From assembly GCA_023213315.1 (NCBI GenBank), contig JAKCPI010003135.1:124001-188000 (forward strand): a stretch of DNA of 64,000 bases, written 5' to 3'. The notes beneath the pieces are model-generated. The model had not been told where the DNA came from. It did no database searches and saw only the letters and a list, made by a program, of their open reading frames with translations. Position numbers and translations under genes: made by a program. Positions within the stretch are counted from its first letter, which is position 1; every line of letters begins with the position of its first letter. Source of the stretch: Euborellia annulipes. Its lineage: Eukaryota; Arthropoda; Insecta; Dermaptera; Anisolabididae. Positions 1 to 11,470 of this stretch are shown piece by piece.

Positions 1-496
1 TCCGTCACCATGGCAACCATTTCTATCTTTCCTATGAAGAACAAGAGTAAAGTGGTCTTCAGAAGATTTCAACGGCAAAATGAGAATATACATTTTAAAG
101 AGCATCTAAAAAATAATTGATTTATGAATTTTAAAAAAAATCCTTGGAGGGAATTTTGAGAAAATCGAAAAAAACTGAAAAAGTACATCAGTAAAGTACT
201 AGTACTTTTTGGCCGATTTTGTTCAAAAGCTTATTTTGAGATTCTTCAAAGGTACCTAAGTTAAATATAAAATTTCAATCCGGTAGCTCAATTCCTTCAT
301 GCTAAAAATCGTTACACACACACAGACACACAGCACACACACACACACACACACACAGACCAATTTGCGGGACCCACTTTTTTGGACTCAGGGGACCTCA
401 AAACATGTATATCCATCAAAATCTCGACATCGAATTTTTGACATGATCGCAATACTTTCTCTCTCTATATATTTCATATATAGGGTACGAGAAAGT
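1..496 (+). mobile_element. HPE1 copy, left part outside the window
   Basis: This is the right half of the family's consensus. It begins at the segment containing the NRF-1-like palindrome CCATGG, runs through a CA microsatellite (about 315-358), and ends in the right-end hairpin whose last bases are GAGAAAGT at 496, followed by an A-tract. The same order of blocks recurs in at least fifteen other places in the window. It has no coding capacity; the open frame across it is the CA repeat read through. Confidence 0.8.
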
Positions 497-874
497 AAAA
501 AAGCACAGAGCATTTGTAGAAGAAGTCAAAGGTATTTATAAAAAAAGAAAAAAGTGTTATTCACCAATATTTTTGGATTTTTTCCAAAAATGCCAAAAAA
601 AAAACGTTCAAGATAAATCTGTAAAATTTTGTCATATTTATTTTTGAAAAGTACATTTAAAGTCAAAAATTAAAAAAAAAAAAAAAAACGTCCCTATAAG
701 TTAATTTTTGACAGTTTTACGGTTATTTAAAAAAAAGTCGATGTTTATTGAAAATGCAATAACTTTTTTTTGGCTGGGTCGAAAAATTTGAAAAAATTCT
801 CAGACACGTTTTCAATAGGGTATAAAAAGATGACGAAGTTTCAGCCAAATCAAAAATGGTCGTGGAATGCCCCA
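497..874. other. AT-rich spacer, no gene
   Basis: A/T homopolymer-rich DNA with no splice-flanked or conserved open frame. I see no recognisable repeat apart from poly(A) tracts at 670-688. Confidence 0.5.
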
Positions 875-990
875 CATATATATTTTTCTATAGAGAGAAG
901 GAGAGAGAGAGAAAGTATTGGATTCATGTCAAAATTTCGATGTAGAGATTTTCATGGATATACACGTTTTAAGGACCCCTGAATTAAAAA

Positions 991-2000
991 TCTGGTGTGA
1001 CTGGCGCACAGCACACAACTTTCTCTTACCCTTCGGTAAGAGAAAGTTGTGCACCGTGCTGGTCACACCAGATTTTTTGTGTCGAGATATATTTAGTTTC
1101 CCATGGCACCTTAGTTTCAAACTTGCATTTTAAATGTTGACTGCTTGAAATAAACTATGGTTATTTTTCAAAATTTTAATCTCATATTTGGACATTTTAT
1201 ACACAATATAGTTTGGTAAATAAATACAAAATTTCATAAGAATTGGACAAAAAAATTTTAAATGCCTAAAAAGTTGCAAAGGGGACCCCCTTTTGAATCG
1301 AAATTAACATACAAATCCCTATAGGAAATTAACATTAGGCCTATGAGAGAAGGCGGAGAGACAGACGATAATGTTTGCAAGTGAGAGAGAGAGAGAGAGA
1401 GTGAGATATGTTTTCTCCGAAACAATCAAAGACAGAAATAAAATTAAAAAAAATGGGAATTTAAATAATAATTGATTTTTAATCTAATAAAAAGAAAAAG
1501 ATTTAAATTCCGTTACCATGGCAACCATTTCTATCTTTCCTATGAAGAACAAGAGTAAAGTGGTCTTTAGAAGATTTCAACGGCAAAATGAGAATATACA
1601 TTTTAAAGAGCATCTAAAAAATAATTGATTTATGAATTTAAAAAAAAATCCTTGGTGGGAATTTTGAGAAAATCGAAAAAAACTGAAAAAGTACATCAGT
1701 AAAGTACTAGTACTTTTTGGCCGATTTTGTTCAAAAGCTTATTTTGAGATTCTTCAAAGGTACCTAAGTTAAATATAAAATTTCAATCCGGTAGCTCAAT
1801 TCCTTCATGCTAAAAATCGTTACACACATACAGACACACAGACCACACACACACACACACAGACCAATTTGCGGGACCCACTTTTTTTGGACTCAGGGGA
1901 CCTCAAAACATGTATATCCATCAAAATCTCGACATCGAATTTTTGACATGATCGCAATACTTTCTCTCCTATATATTTCATATATAGGGTACGAGAAAGT
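991..2000 (+). mobile_element. HPE1 full-length copy
   Basis: It begins with the left hairpin (TCTGGTGTGAC arm, stem containing ACTTTCTCTTACC and its complement, small loop CTTC), about 991-1074. A (GA)n block is at 1381-1401, a CA block near 1825-1860, and the right-end hairpin finishes GAGAAAGT at 2000. Both flanks are A-runs, so the insertion site is an A/T homopolymer. About 1.0 kb, non-coding. Confidence 0.85.
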
Positions 2001-2340
2001 AAAAAAAAGTGGTTTTTGCAACATGGTCTGTCTGTATGGCTGTGTGTATACAATTTAAGCATGAAGGAATTGAACTAGGAGGTTGAAATTTTATATTTAA
2101 GTTAGACACCTTCCTGGAGCGCCAATATTAGCTTTTAAGGTGCGCCTCTCGAAAAAATGTTAAAACACGATTGACTCGAGACGGCAAGAGATGGCGTTAG
2201 TGTTTCCCTTAGGAATATAAGGGACTTATTCCGTTTCATTCTAGAGCTTCCAGCTAATTAATTAAAGGCAAAAGATTAATTATTCTTTAACACAATGATT
2301 ACTAATTTAATTATCTACAACTTATAGAGCTCCTTTTTTT

Positions 2341-3576
2341 ACTTTCTCGTACCCTATATATGAAATATATAGAGAGAGAAAGTATTGCGATCATGTCAAA
2401 AATTCGATGTCGAGATTTTGATGGATATACATGTTTTGAGGTCCCCTGAGTCCAAAAAAGTGGGTCCCGCAAATTGGTCTGTGTGTGTGTGTGTGTGTGT
2501 GTATGTGTGGACAGATTTTTAGCATGAAGGAATTGAGCTACCGGATTGAAATTTTATATTTAACTTAGGTACCTTCCCACACGCTCAAAATAAGCTTTTG
2601 AACAAAATCGGCCAAAAAGTACTAGTACTTTACTGATGTACTTTTTCAGTTTTTTTCGATTTTTCAAAATTCTAGGATTTTTTAAAATTCAAAAATCAAT
2701 TATTTTTAGATGTCAAAATGTATATTTAGGTGATCTTCGAGTTTTTTGTTCTTTTAGCATGAAGGAATTGAGCTACCGGATTGAAATTTTATATTTAACT
2801 TAGGTACCTTCCCACACGCTCAAAATAAGCTTTTGAACAAAATCGGCCAAAAAGTACTAGTACTTTACTGATGTACTTTTTCAGTTTTTTTCGATTTTCT
2901 CAAAATTCCCTCCAAGGATTTTTTTTTAAATTCATAAATCAACTATTTTTAGATGCTCTTTAAAATGTATATTCTCATTTTGCCGTTGAAATCTTCTGGA
3001 GACCACTTTACTCTTGTTCTTCATAGGAAAGATAGAAATGGTTGCCATGGTAACGGAATTTAAATCTTTTTCTTTTTATTAGATTAAAAATCAATTATTA
3101 TTTAAATTCCCATTTTTTTAAATTTTATTTCTGTCTTTGATTGCTTAGGAGAAAACATATCTCACTCTCTCTCTCTCTCTCTCTCACTTGCAAACATTAT
3201 CGTCTGTCTCTCCGCCTTCTCTCATAGGCTTAATATTAATTTCCTATAGGGATTTGTATGTTAATTTCGATTCAAAAGGGGGTCCCCTTTGAAACTTTTT
3301 AGGCATTTAAAATTTTTTTTCCAATTCTTATGAAATTTTGTATTTATTTACGATTCTATATTGTGTATAAAATGTCCAAATATGAGATTAAAATTTTGAA
3401 AAATAACCATAGTTTATTTCAAGCAGTCAACATTTAAAATGCAAGTTTAAAACTAAGGTGCCATGGGAAACTAAATATATCTCGACACAAAAAATCTGGT
3501 GTGACCAGCACGGTGCACAACTTTCTCTTACCGAAGGGTAAGAGAAAGTTGTGTGCTGTGCGCCAGTCACACCAGA
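2341..3576 (-). mobile_element. HPE1 copy with internal tandem duplication
   Basis: A reverse-strand copy running from ACTTTCTCGTACC (right end) to the left hairpin that ends CACACCAGA. It is longer than usual because a block starting AGCATGAAGGAATTGAG occurs twice, at 2521 and 2756, 235 bp apart. A (CT)n tract is at 3163-3186. It is inserted in a T-tract of the TTAA element. Confidence 0.85.
2521..2990. repeat. 235-bp direct duplication inside HPE1
   Basis: Two adjacent units, starting at 2521 and 2756, share the run from AGCATGAAGG through GTACTAGTACTTTACTG to the segment before the CCATGG block. The same duplication type is seen in the copy at 9009-10282, which defines a subfamily. Confidence 0.8.
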
Positions 3577-3997
3577 TTTTTTAAATATCTTTTATTTAAT
3601 GCGATTAATCTAAAAAAAAAAGATTTTTTTTTCGAAAATCAAAAAAAGGGCTTTTATTATTTGTAGATATTTTAAATAGCTTTAATTAAAAAAAAAAATT
3701 GAGGTCGATAGCTTCAAAATTGTGTCCGCTGGAAACTCCCAAATTTAATCCCCCGAGACGCGCACATTAAACAAAATCGGTCAAAAAGTACTAGTACTTT
3801 ACTGATCCACTTTTTCAGTTTTTTTCCATTGATAAAAATTTAAAAATCAATTATTTTTTTTGGTAAATATTTTCCCCCGTTTATAAATTTTACATCTTGA
3901 ATTTTAATATATCGGAGGAAACTAAATATATGTCGAAACAAAAAATCTGGTGTGACAAGCACAGAACTCAACTTTCTATTACCAAAGGTAAGAGAAG

Positions 3998-4834
3998 GCG
4001 AGCTTTGGAGTTCAGGGGGGACCTTGCGGCTAGTATATCTATATTAATATTAAAAAAAAAATTAAATAAATAAAAGTTATATTTATTCACACAGAAAAAA
4101 TTTTTAATATACTGGGCTTTTTTAATATAAATTTTTATTTTTAATATCTTTTTTATTTTCTCTTATTTTTTAATATTTTTTGAACAAATAGAAAAAAAAA
4201 TATTGAAATCTATATTTTATTAAGAAAATACGAATATGAAAAATTATACAAAAAATATTAAAATATTATTTAATAAAATTAAATAAATAAGAAATTATAT
4301 AAATCACGCACGAGTCTGTGGAGAAAATTAATTATATGAATAAAAAATATATATTTTAAATATAAAAACAGTGGACCTGAATGTATTAATTTCCACTGAA
4401 GTTTAAAAAATAAAATTAATTAAAGAAAAAAAATGAATTTTTCAGGTCTGAAAAATAAGTAGCCTATTTAATATCTCTGTAAAACTTTAAGGAAAAAAAT
4501 AATGTTTTATATCAATTTTTGTTTATATATGCTCCTTTGAAGAATTTCAACTTGATAAAGTGGGACCTTGAATTATTTTTTGTTTAAAAACTGGAATCAT
4601 AGTCTAATAATAAGATCAACGCTAGAATTAATTTAAGTATATTAGTCAAAAGTCTCTTTAGATTATGAATAATAAGAAAAACAATTTTTTTATTTAATGA
4701 AACTCAATTAAGTTTTAAAATTTCATAACTCCCTTAATGTCAGGATCCATCAGTGTAAATATCTAAAGGATAAATCAAAAAGTGACATATTTTGGTAATA
4801 AATTATTTTTATTTTTTATTAGTTTTTTCGGGTA
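3998..4834. other. AT-rich spacer, no gene
   Basis: Very AT-rich sequence with many TAATA and A/T runs. No open frame with coding character and no recognised repeat. Confidence 0.5.
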
Positions 4835-4842
4835 TGTTTATT

Positions 4843-5058
4843 CAGTGGCGTAACTTTTTTTTAGCTGGGCCTCCCGCAGCCCGGGGGACCCGGGCCCTTT
4901 CAAAGAGAAATTTTCATTATTATTTTTTTTTATCTAAATTTTTCCGTTTTTATCGGAGCCCTGAGGAGATATAGTTTTTTAGCCCGGCCCGGCCCATGGG
5001 CCCCCAAGGTCCGCCCCCCCGCATCGCGGGGTCTGCGGGGGCGTACGTTACGCCACTG
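4843..5058. mobile_element. hAT-type MITE with perfect 8-bp TSD
   Basis: The termini are CAGTGGCGTAAC and GTTACGCCACTG. The perfect direct repeat TGTTTATT flanks it on both sides (4835-4842 and 5059-5066). The CAGTG start and 8-bp duplication are hAT features. The interior is GC-rich (GGGCC/CCCGG words) with no coding capacity; 216 bp. The perfect duplication implies a fairly recent insertion. Confidence 0.9.
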
Positions 5059-5066
5059 TGTTTATT

Positions 5067-5616
5067 TAATTGAAGATAATTTTATTACTCAGAAGGGAAA
5101 GTTCAAGCGAGAACTCTAGATCACTTCTAAGAGAAATTCTTTGTCAATGATTAGAAATAAAAAAAAATAAAACATATTTCATATTCTGAAAATTTTAGGG
5201 GGAGAGTAAGAAAAAAAATAAGAGAAAGGTTGGGGAAAATATTGTAAGTGGGCCAATATAAACGCTTAAATAAATAAGTTACTCATTTTGTTTACTTTGT
5301 AATGCAATTTAATTTGATATTTCATTTAAAATTATTATTATATTGTATGCTATTTTTACAGAAATATACCTTTGACAGGTACATCAAATAATTAGCTAAG
5401 AGATAAATTATTTTAAATTTAATACCCAATTTTTAAATTATTCCGACCTTTTTTGTCTATCTATTTATTACATATAAGATAAGAGAAAGTAATAGTCACT
5501 CCATTAACACCAAAAACATTCATCAAAGTTAATTTTATTAATAATTGTGGTGTAAAAATGGGGAGGGGTTTATGTTCGCATGCCCCCCCCCCTCTCCCTA
5601 AAGCTGTTAGCATTAG
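5067..5616. other. Spacer, no gene
   Basis: AT-rich DNA with a C-run near 5583-5592. The 60-codon minus-strand frame here has no recognisable domain, so I do not call it. Confidence 0.4.
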
Positions 5617-5618
5617 TA

Positions 5619-6385
5619 CAGTGAGGGACAATATGAAGTCCAACCCATGCGTTTTCTACTTGTTATTATTTCCTTATTTAAAAAGAAAATATTAGGGGTA
5701 TTCGGGATCTTGTATATGGGAAGTTCTATCGTCTTAAAAGTCTCCTATGTCTTATTTGAGTATACGACTTAGGACATTTACCTCTCCTATTCTAAATAGT
5801 ACAGTGAGGGACAATATTAAGTCCCACCCTGAGGCCTACCTGACTTTAGAGCCCTGCGCGTAGGCAACCATTTACGGAGGTCTGCCTATTGAGTTGCTTT
5901 AAAATGGACATTCCCCTGCAATTCTATAAACTCTATATTTTAATTTGGAAAGCAGTGAATTGATCTGATTTTAAAAATGAGGATTATAAAAACGTGAAAA
6001 ATAACATAAAATATTTCAGATAGCAGCAGTTGCGTCAATATTTAAAATATTAAGTAATTAGTTTTGTAATTAGTGCTTAGTTGCCTGCCTATTATTTTAA
6101 AGATTTTCAGTGCCTATAAATCCGAGCCCTAGTCATCAAAGACGACATAGGACAAATTTATTTTTCGTCCGTTGGTTAACTTTTGTGCTAAACTGTTTAC
6201 GATTTAGGACATTTAGACCTAAACACAAGATCATGAATACCCCTATTATATATTCTTTAATGGATACTTTCAAACCTGGTTCATACCTAGAAAATTTCCA
6301 ATTAAGATTTGCATTTTCTTTTATAAAAACAATGAAAAAATCACAAGTAGATAAAGCATGATTGGGACTTATATTGTCCTCACTG
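5619..6385. mobile_element. TA-flanked long-TIR element (mariner-like MITE)
   Basis: The outer ends are CAGTGAGGGACAATATGAAG and a matching inverted end (CAGTGAGGACAATATAAGTC read from 6385 inward). TA lies just outside each end (5617-5618 and 6386-6387). The inverted similarity extends beyond 40 bp, into 'ATGC...TCTACTTGT'. A further copy of the end motif lies internally at 5803, so the element is compound. The 83-codon frame inside is not recognisable. The TA target suggests Tc1/mariner-type transposition, by inference. Confidence 0.7.
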
Positions 6386-6387
6386 TA

Positions 6388-6825
6388 CTTTCAGTTAAGA
6401 AAGAGAAAGAGAGAAATGGAAAACTCAAGAGCTATTTTCATTTAAGAGGAGTTTGAAATGTTGTGGTTCCGTTAATCCGAGCACATGTCAACTTAAGCCT
6501 CTACTAGACCTACTCCCCTCTCCTCTACCGAGATGGTTTCTAATTGAAATTTACTACCATCAAAGAATTGTTTACTAGTATATGACATTCGAAGCAGACA
6601 AATTGAAATAAATTAATTTTTAATCGAAATCGTTAATCTATTAAGAAAAATTTTTTTTCTTTTTAATAAATTAGATATCTTTTATTGAATGTTAAAATGA
6701 ATTTATCCTTTTAACTTATCAAATCTTTCAAGCTCTATAAATTTTCTTTAAAAAGCTAATCACAAATATTTATAGAGTATAAAATAATAAAAATTGCTTT
6801 TCTAATAAGAATCTATTGAAAAAAA
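6388..6825. other. Spacer, no gene
   Basis: AT-rich, no repeat or gene seen. Confidence 0.4.
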
Positions 6826-7240
6826 TCTGGTGTGACTGGCGCACAGCACACAACTATCTCTTACCGAAGGGTAAGAGAAAGTTGTGCACCGTGCTGGTCA
6901 CACCAGATTTTTTGTGTCGAGATATATTTAGTTTCCCATATCACCTTAGTTTCAAACTTGCATTTTAAATGTTGACTGCTTGAAATAAACTATGGTTATT
7001 TTTCAAAATTTTAATCTCATATTTGGACATTTTATACACAATATAGAATCGTAAATAAATACAAAATTTCATAAGAATTGGACAAAAAAAAATTTAAATG
7101 CTTAAAAAGTCCCAAAGAGACCTCCTTTTGAATCGAAATTAACATACAAATCCCTATAGGAAATTAACATTGGCCCAATGCGAGGATTAGGTGGAAAGTT
7201 TAAAACGCGTAGAAAGAGAAAATATAATTTTGTGTAAGAG

Positions 7241-7275
<35 letters not shown>

Positions 7276-7706
7276 TTCTCCGAAACAATTAAAGACAGAA
7301 ATAAAATATAAATAAATGGGGATTTAAATAATAATTGATTTTTAATCTAATAAAAAGAAAAAGATTTAAATTCCGTTACCATGACAACCATTTCTATCTT
7401 TCCTATGAAGAACAAGAGTAAAGTGGTCTTCAGAAGTTTTCAACGGCAAAATGAGAATATACATTTTAAAGAGCATTTAAAAAATAGTTGATTTATGAAT
7501 TAAAAAAAAATCCTTATAGGGAATTTTGAGAAAATCGAAAAAAAATGAAAAAGTACATTAGTAAAGTACTAGTACTTTTTGGCCGATTTTGTTCAAAAGC
7601 TTATTTTAAGATTCTTCAAAGGTACCTAAGTTAAATATAAAATTTCAATCCGGTAGCTCAATTCCTTCATGCTAAAAATCGTGACACACACACAGCACAC
7701 ACACAG

Positions 7707-7738
<32 letters not shown>

Positions 7739-7878
7739 AGACCAATTTGCGAAACCCATTTTTTTGGACTCAGGGGACCTCAAAACATGTATATCCATCA
7801 AAATCTCGACATTGAATTTTTGACATGATCGCAATATTTTCTCTCTCTATATATTTCATATATAGGGTAAGAGAAAGT
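6826..7878 (+). mobile_element. HPE1 full-length copy
   Basis: The left hairpin starts TCTGGTGTGAC at 6826 and GAGAAAGT ends the copy at 7878. Unusually, the small loop of the left hairpin is in the opposite orientation (GAAGGG rather than CTTCGG) while the arms are in normal order. An (AT)n tract at about 7245-7271 replaces the usual (GA)n block. Both flanks are A-tracts. Confidence 0.85.
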
Positions 7879-7880
7879 AA

Positions 7881-8396
7881 AAAGATTCAAATTCGTTTAC
7901 CATGGCAACGATTTCTCGATCTTTCCTATGAAGAACAAGAATAAAGTGGTCTTCAGAAGATTTCAACGGCAAAATGAGAATATACATTTTAAAGAGCATC
8001 TAAAAAATAGTTGATTTATAAATTAAAAAAAAAATCCTTGGAGGGAATTTTGAGGAAATCGAAAAAAAAAAACTGAAAAAGTACATCAGTAAAGTACTAG
8101 TACTTTTTGGCCGATTTTGTTTTAGCTTATTAATACGAGTGCGGAAGGTGCCTAACTTAAATATAAAATTTCAACCTCCTAGCTCATTTCTTTCATGGTC
8201 TAATGTGTCCACACACACACACATAGGCCTACGCAGACACACACACACACACACACAGACCAATTTGCGGGACCCACTTTTTTGGACTCAGGGGACCTCA
8301 AAACATGTATATCCATCAAAATCTCGACATCGAATTTTTGACATGATCGCAATACTTTCTCTCTCTATATATTTCATATATAGGGTAAGAGAAAGT
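7881..8396 (+). mobile_element. HPE1 5'-truncated copy in tandem with the previous one
   Basis: It starts inside the consensus just before the CCATGG block and runs to GAGAAAGT at 8396. It follows the preceding copy with only a short A-tract between. Either the upstream copy inserted into an A-tract of this one, or the two are a head-to-tail pair. Confidence 0.75.
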
Positions 8397-9008
8397 AAAA
8401 AAGCATCCTTGAAAATAATATATTTTAACTTTAATATATTTTAATTTAATGTTCTTTGTTTAATTAAATATACATTTAATAAAAACATTCTTATTTAGTC
8501 ATCCTAAGTTATTATACTTTTTTTTTTAATTAAATCATCTTTGATGTTGTTTATTAAATTGTATTATGGATAAAAAGTAGCAAAGAAGAAAGAGACATTT
8601 TTTATTTCTTTTAATTTAAAATGACGTGAATTGTTTTTTTTTTTTTTTTTTTTTTTTTCTACCCGAATCATAAAACTTCTCAAAGTAGTGGGCCGCGGCC
8701 CCCTAGGGGGCCATGGATTACCCCAGGGGGCCGCGAAAAGTCGCAAATGTAACAAATAAATTATTATTGTTAAATAAGTTTAAAATACTTGGTTTATAAT
8801 TATAAAATTTCGATAATGTTTTGAAATGTTGAAATGATAATATATTTGATTTGCAACTGCTTATAACTTAGAGTATATCACTAGCCGTCCCAGGGGGGCT
8901 CAGAACCCCCCCCCCTTTGGACAGGCAAAAATTCAAAAGTTTTATATAATATTTTAAAACTAAACAAAACAATCTTGCCTTGATTTATAAGCATTTTAAA
9001 TTAAAAAA
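8397..9008. other. Spacer with poly(T) and a G/C palindromic block
   Basis: A T-run of about 25 bases is at 8635-8659. A GC-rich block of GGCCGC/CCCCTAGGGGG words is at 8690-8736, perhaps the end of a hAT-type element whose partner end I did not find. The ORF over it is not a gene. Confidence 0.4.
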
Positions 9009-10282
9009 TCTGGTGTGACTGGCGCACAGCACACAACTTTCTCTTACCCTTCGGTAAGAGAAAGTTGCGCACTGTGCTGGTCACACCAGATTTTTGTGTC
9101 GAGATATATTTAGTTTCCGATAGCACCTTAGTTTCAAACTTGGATTTTAAATGTTGACTGCTTGAAATAAACTATGGTTATTTTTAAAAATTTTAATCTC
9201 ATATTTGGACATTTTATACACAATAGAGAATCGTAAATAAATACAAAATTTCATAAGAATTGGAAAAAAAAATTTTAAATGCCTAAAAAGTTTCAAAGGG
9301 GACCCCCTTTTGAATCGAAATTAACATAAAAATCCCTATAGGAAATTAACATTGGGCCTATGGAGATAGGTGAAAGGCGAAAAAAGAGTGAGACAGGCGA
9401 TAATGTTTGCAAGTGAGAGAGAGAATATATATGTTTTCTCCTAAGCAATTAAAGACACAAATAAAAATGGGAATTTAAATAATAATTGATTTTTTAATCT
9501 AATAAAAAGAAAAAGATTTAAATTCCGTTACCATGGCAACCATTTCTATCTTTCCTATGAAGAACAAGAGTAAAGTGGTCTCCAGAAGATTTCAACGGCA
9601 AAATGAGAATATACATTTTAAAGAGCATCTAAAAAATAATTGATTTTTGAATTTTAAAAAAATCCTTGGAGGGAATTTTGAGAAAATCGAAAAAAACTGA
9701 AAAAGTACATCAGTAAAGTACTAGTACTTTTTGGCCGATTTTGTTCAAAAGCTTATTTTGAGCGTGTGGGAAGGTACTAAGTTAAATATAAAATTTCAAT
9801 CCGGTACTCAATTCCTTCATGCTAAAAGAAAAGAGTAAAGTGGTCTTAGAAGATTTAAGCAAAATGAGAATATACATTTTAAAGAGATCTAAAAAATAAT
9901 TGATTTTTGAATTTTAAAAAAATCCTTGGAGGGAATTTTGAGAAAATGAAAAAAACTGAAAAAGTACATCAGTAAAGTACTAGTACTTTTTGGCCGATTT
10001 TGTTCAAAAGCTTATTTTGAGCTTGTGGGAAGGTACCTAAGTTAAATATAAAATTTCAATCCGGTAGCTCAATTCCTTCATGCTAAAAATCTGTCCACAC
10101 ATACATACATACATCACACACATACATACATACACACACACACAGACCAATTTGGGGACCCACTTTTTTGGACTCAGGGGACCTCAAAACATGTATATCC
10201 ATCAAAATCTCGACATCGAATTTTTGACATGATCGCAATACTTTCTCTCTCTATATATTTCATATATAGGCTAAGAGAAAGT
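9009..10282 (+). mobile_element. HPE1 copy with internal duplication
   Basis: Left hairpin at 9009, right end GAGAAAGT at 10282. The block from GAGTAAAGTGG to the pre-microsatellite segment is present twice (about 9568-9832 and 9833-10085), as in the copy at 2341-3576. The boundary region and second unit carry several one- to three-base deletions relative to the consensus. The microsatellite here is CATA-rich rather than pure CA. Confidence 0.8.
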
Positions 10283-10660
10283 AAAAATATATAGTATTAT
10301 GAGGCACCTAAATAGTGAAATTCCCCAATTTGGCCACGTTTTCAGTTCATTTAAGCAAATATCTCCTGCGTCATCATTTATCGTTCATATAATTTTAAGA
10401 TCTGAGCTTAAACGGCCCGGGCCCCTTTAGAAAAAAATTTCAAGAAAATGATTTTTTTGCCCGGGCCCTCTCGGAGAAGTAAAATTGAGAAAAACCATAA
10501 TAGAAAATTCAATCAGATTGGCTTTCGAAATTTAAAAGGCTCGCGTATAGCAAATTAAAAGAAGGCGGATTTTGTAAATATTGTACACTTTTTGCGAGGG
10601 TTTCTGAGGGTGGAGTTGGACATCAGGTAAGAATTTTCTCTTATTTAAGTAAATATTTAT
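10283..10660. other. Spacer, no gene
   Basis: It contains paired CCCGGGCCC words near 10418 and 10460 that resemble sequence at 63440-63720, so it is probably an old repeat end. No coding evidence. Confidence 0.35.
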
Positions 10661-10942
10661 ATTATTAGGAGAATTTTTAATTATAGACCACATTTTTGTA
10701 TTAAATATTTATTAAAAATATATAAATACTGTACAACGTTTCAACTGCTTATTCTGCAGCCGTTATCAAGCACTGTGCACTTGCTCCGACTCAAGTGTAC
10801 AGTTGAGTCGGAGCAAATGCACAGTGCTTGATAACGGCTGCAGAATAAGCAGTTGAAACGTTGTACAGTATTTATATATTTTTAATAAATATTTAAGTTT
10901 AATACAAAAATGTGGTCTATAATTAAAAATTCTCCTAATAAT
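10661..10942. repeat. Near-perfect 280-bp palindrome
   Basis: The left arm 10661-10794 is mirrored by the right arm 10803-10942 around an 8-base centre. Both arms begin ATTATTAGGAGAATTTTTAA and carry CTGCAG and GTTGAAACG words. A diverged version is at 63110-63362. The right arm reads CTTGATAACGGCTGC then GCAGTTGAAACG, which loosely resembles a decayed hammerhead core (CUGANGA, stem, GAAAC). The resemblance is weak because G8 and other core positions differ. Confidence 0.85.
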
Positions 10943-11019
10943 ATTATTTCAAACCACAAAAGCTTTAATAAACATAAATATTTACGCATGTTTATGAATT
11001 TTACATCTTGAATTCTAAA

Positions 11020-11470
11020 GCCGGCCATTCACGATTGCTACATCCGTCCAAATGGAGCGATATCACTCCAAAAACCAACCGTGAATGGGGAAAAACAAAT
11101 GAATGACGTGGAGTGATAGGATGAGTTTGTAATCCAATCAGTCCAAAATCCTATCCTATCCTAGCCTATATTGGCCTATTTATTGACTGCCCCCCCTGTT
11201 GGTAAGGTTGCCCCACTCCTGGCCCCCCCCTGCTGAAAAAAAGCTAGCGCCGTCACTGTACCATAGCAACCATTTCCCCTATCTTTCCTATGAAGTAAAA
11301 GAGTAAAGAGGTCTTCACAAGTTTTCATTGGTAAAATGAGAATATACCAGGTACATTTTAAAAATCATCTAAAAAATAATTGATTTATGAATTTTAATCA
11401 AAATCGTTGAAGCGAATTTTGAGAAAATAGCAAAAAACTGAAAAAGTACATCAGTAGTAGTTTTTACACG
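11020..11470 (+). mobile_element. Degenerate repeat ends and HPE1 fragment
   Basis: 11020-11258 contains a GCCGGCCATTCACG block and ends AGCTAGCGCCGTCACTG, which looks like one end of a hAT-type element without its partner. 11262-11470 matches the central HPE1 segment (CATAGCAACCATTTC, GAAAACTTGTG variant, GTACATCAGTAG) but is diverged. Confidence 0.5.

Larger units (their letters stand above)
2139..3766. mobile_element. TTAA-flanked TIR element (MITE) interrupted by HPE1
   Basis: The ends are GGTGCGCCTCTCG and a near-complement reading CGAGACGCGCAC. TTAA stands immediately outside each end (2135-2138 and 3767-3770). The interior matches the uninterrupted copy at 49106-49483, including the words for 'GAGACGGCAAGAGATGGCG' and a later T-rich block. 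A reverse HPE1 copy splits it at a T-tract (2341-3576). TTAA targets are typical of piggyBac-like elements, but the terminal bases are not the usual CCY, so the superfamily is open. Confidence 0.75.
875..3997 (-). mobile_element. Old diverged HPE1 copy hosting two insertions
   Basis: Pieces of one reverse-strand HPE1 copy are at about 875-990, 2001-2138 and 3767-3997. They read in consensus order: right-end hairpin, then the segment before and after the microsatellite, then the left-end hairpin near 3945-3997. The first gap is a forward HPE1 copy inserted in an A-tract (991-2000). The second is a TTAA-flanked element (2139-3766) placed at a single TTAA between the blocks GCTTTT and AAACAAAATCGG. 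The pieces are more diverged than the inserts, as expected for an older host. Confidence 0.7.

Noticed and set aside
299..541. Open frames with THTHTH or CVCVCV runs (also near 1807, 8139, 29240, 37876, 39567, 56414, 56524, 57625)
   Set aside because: They are the CA/TG microsatellite and right end of HPE1 read in frame; the same peptide recurs at every copy and has no domain.
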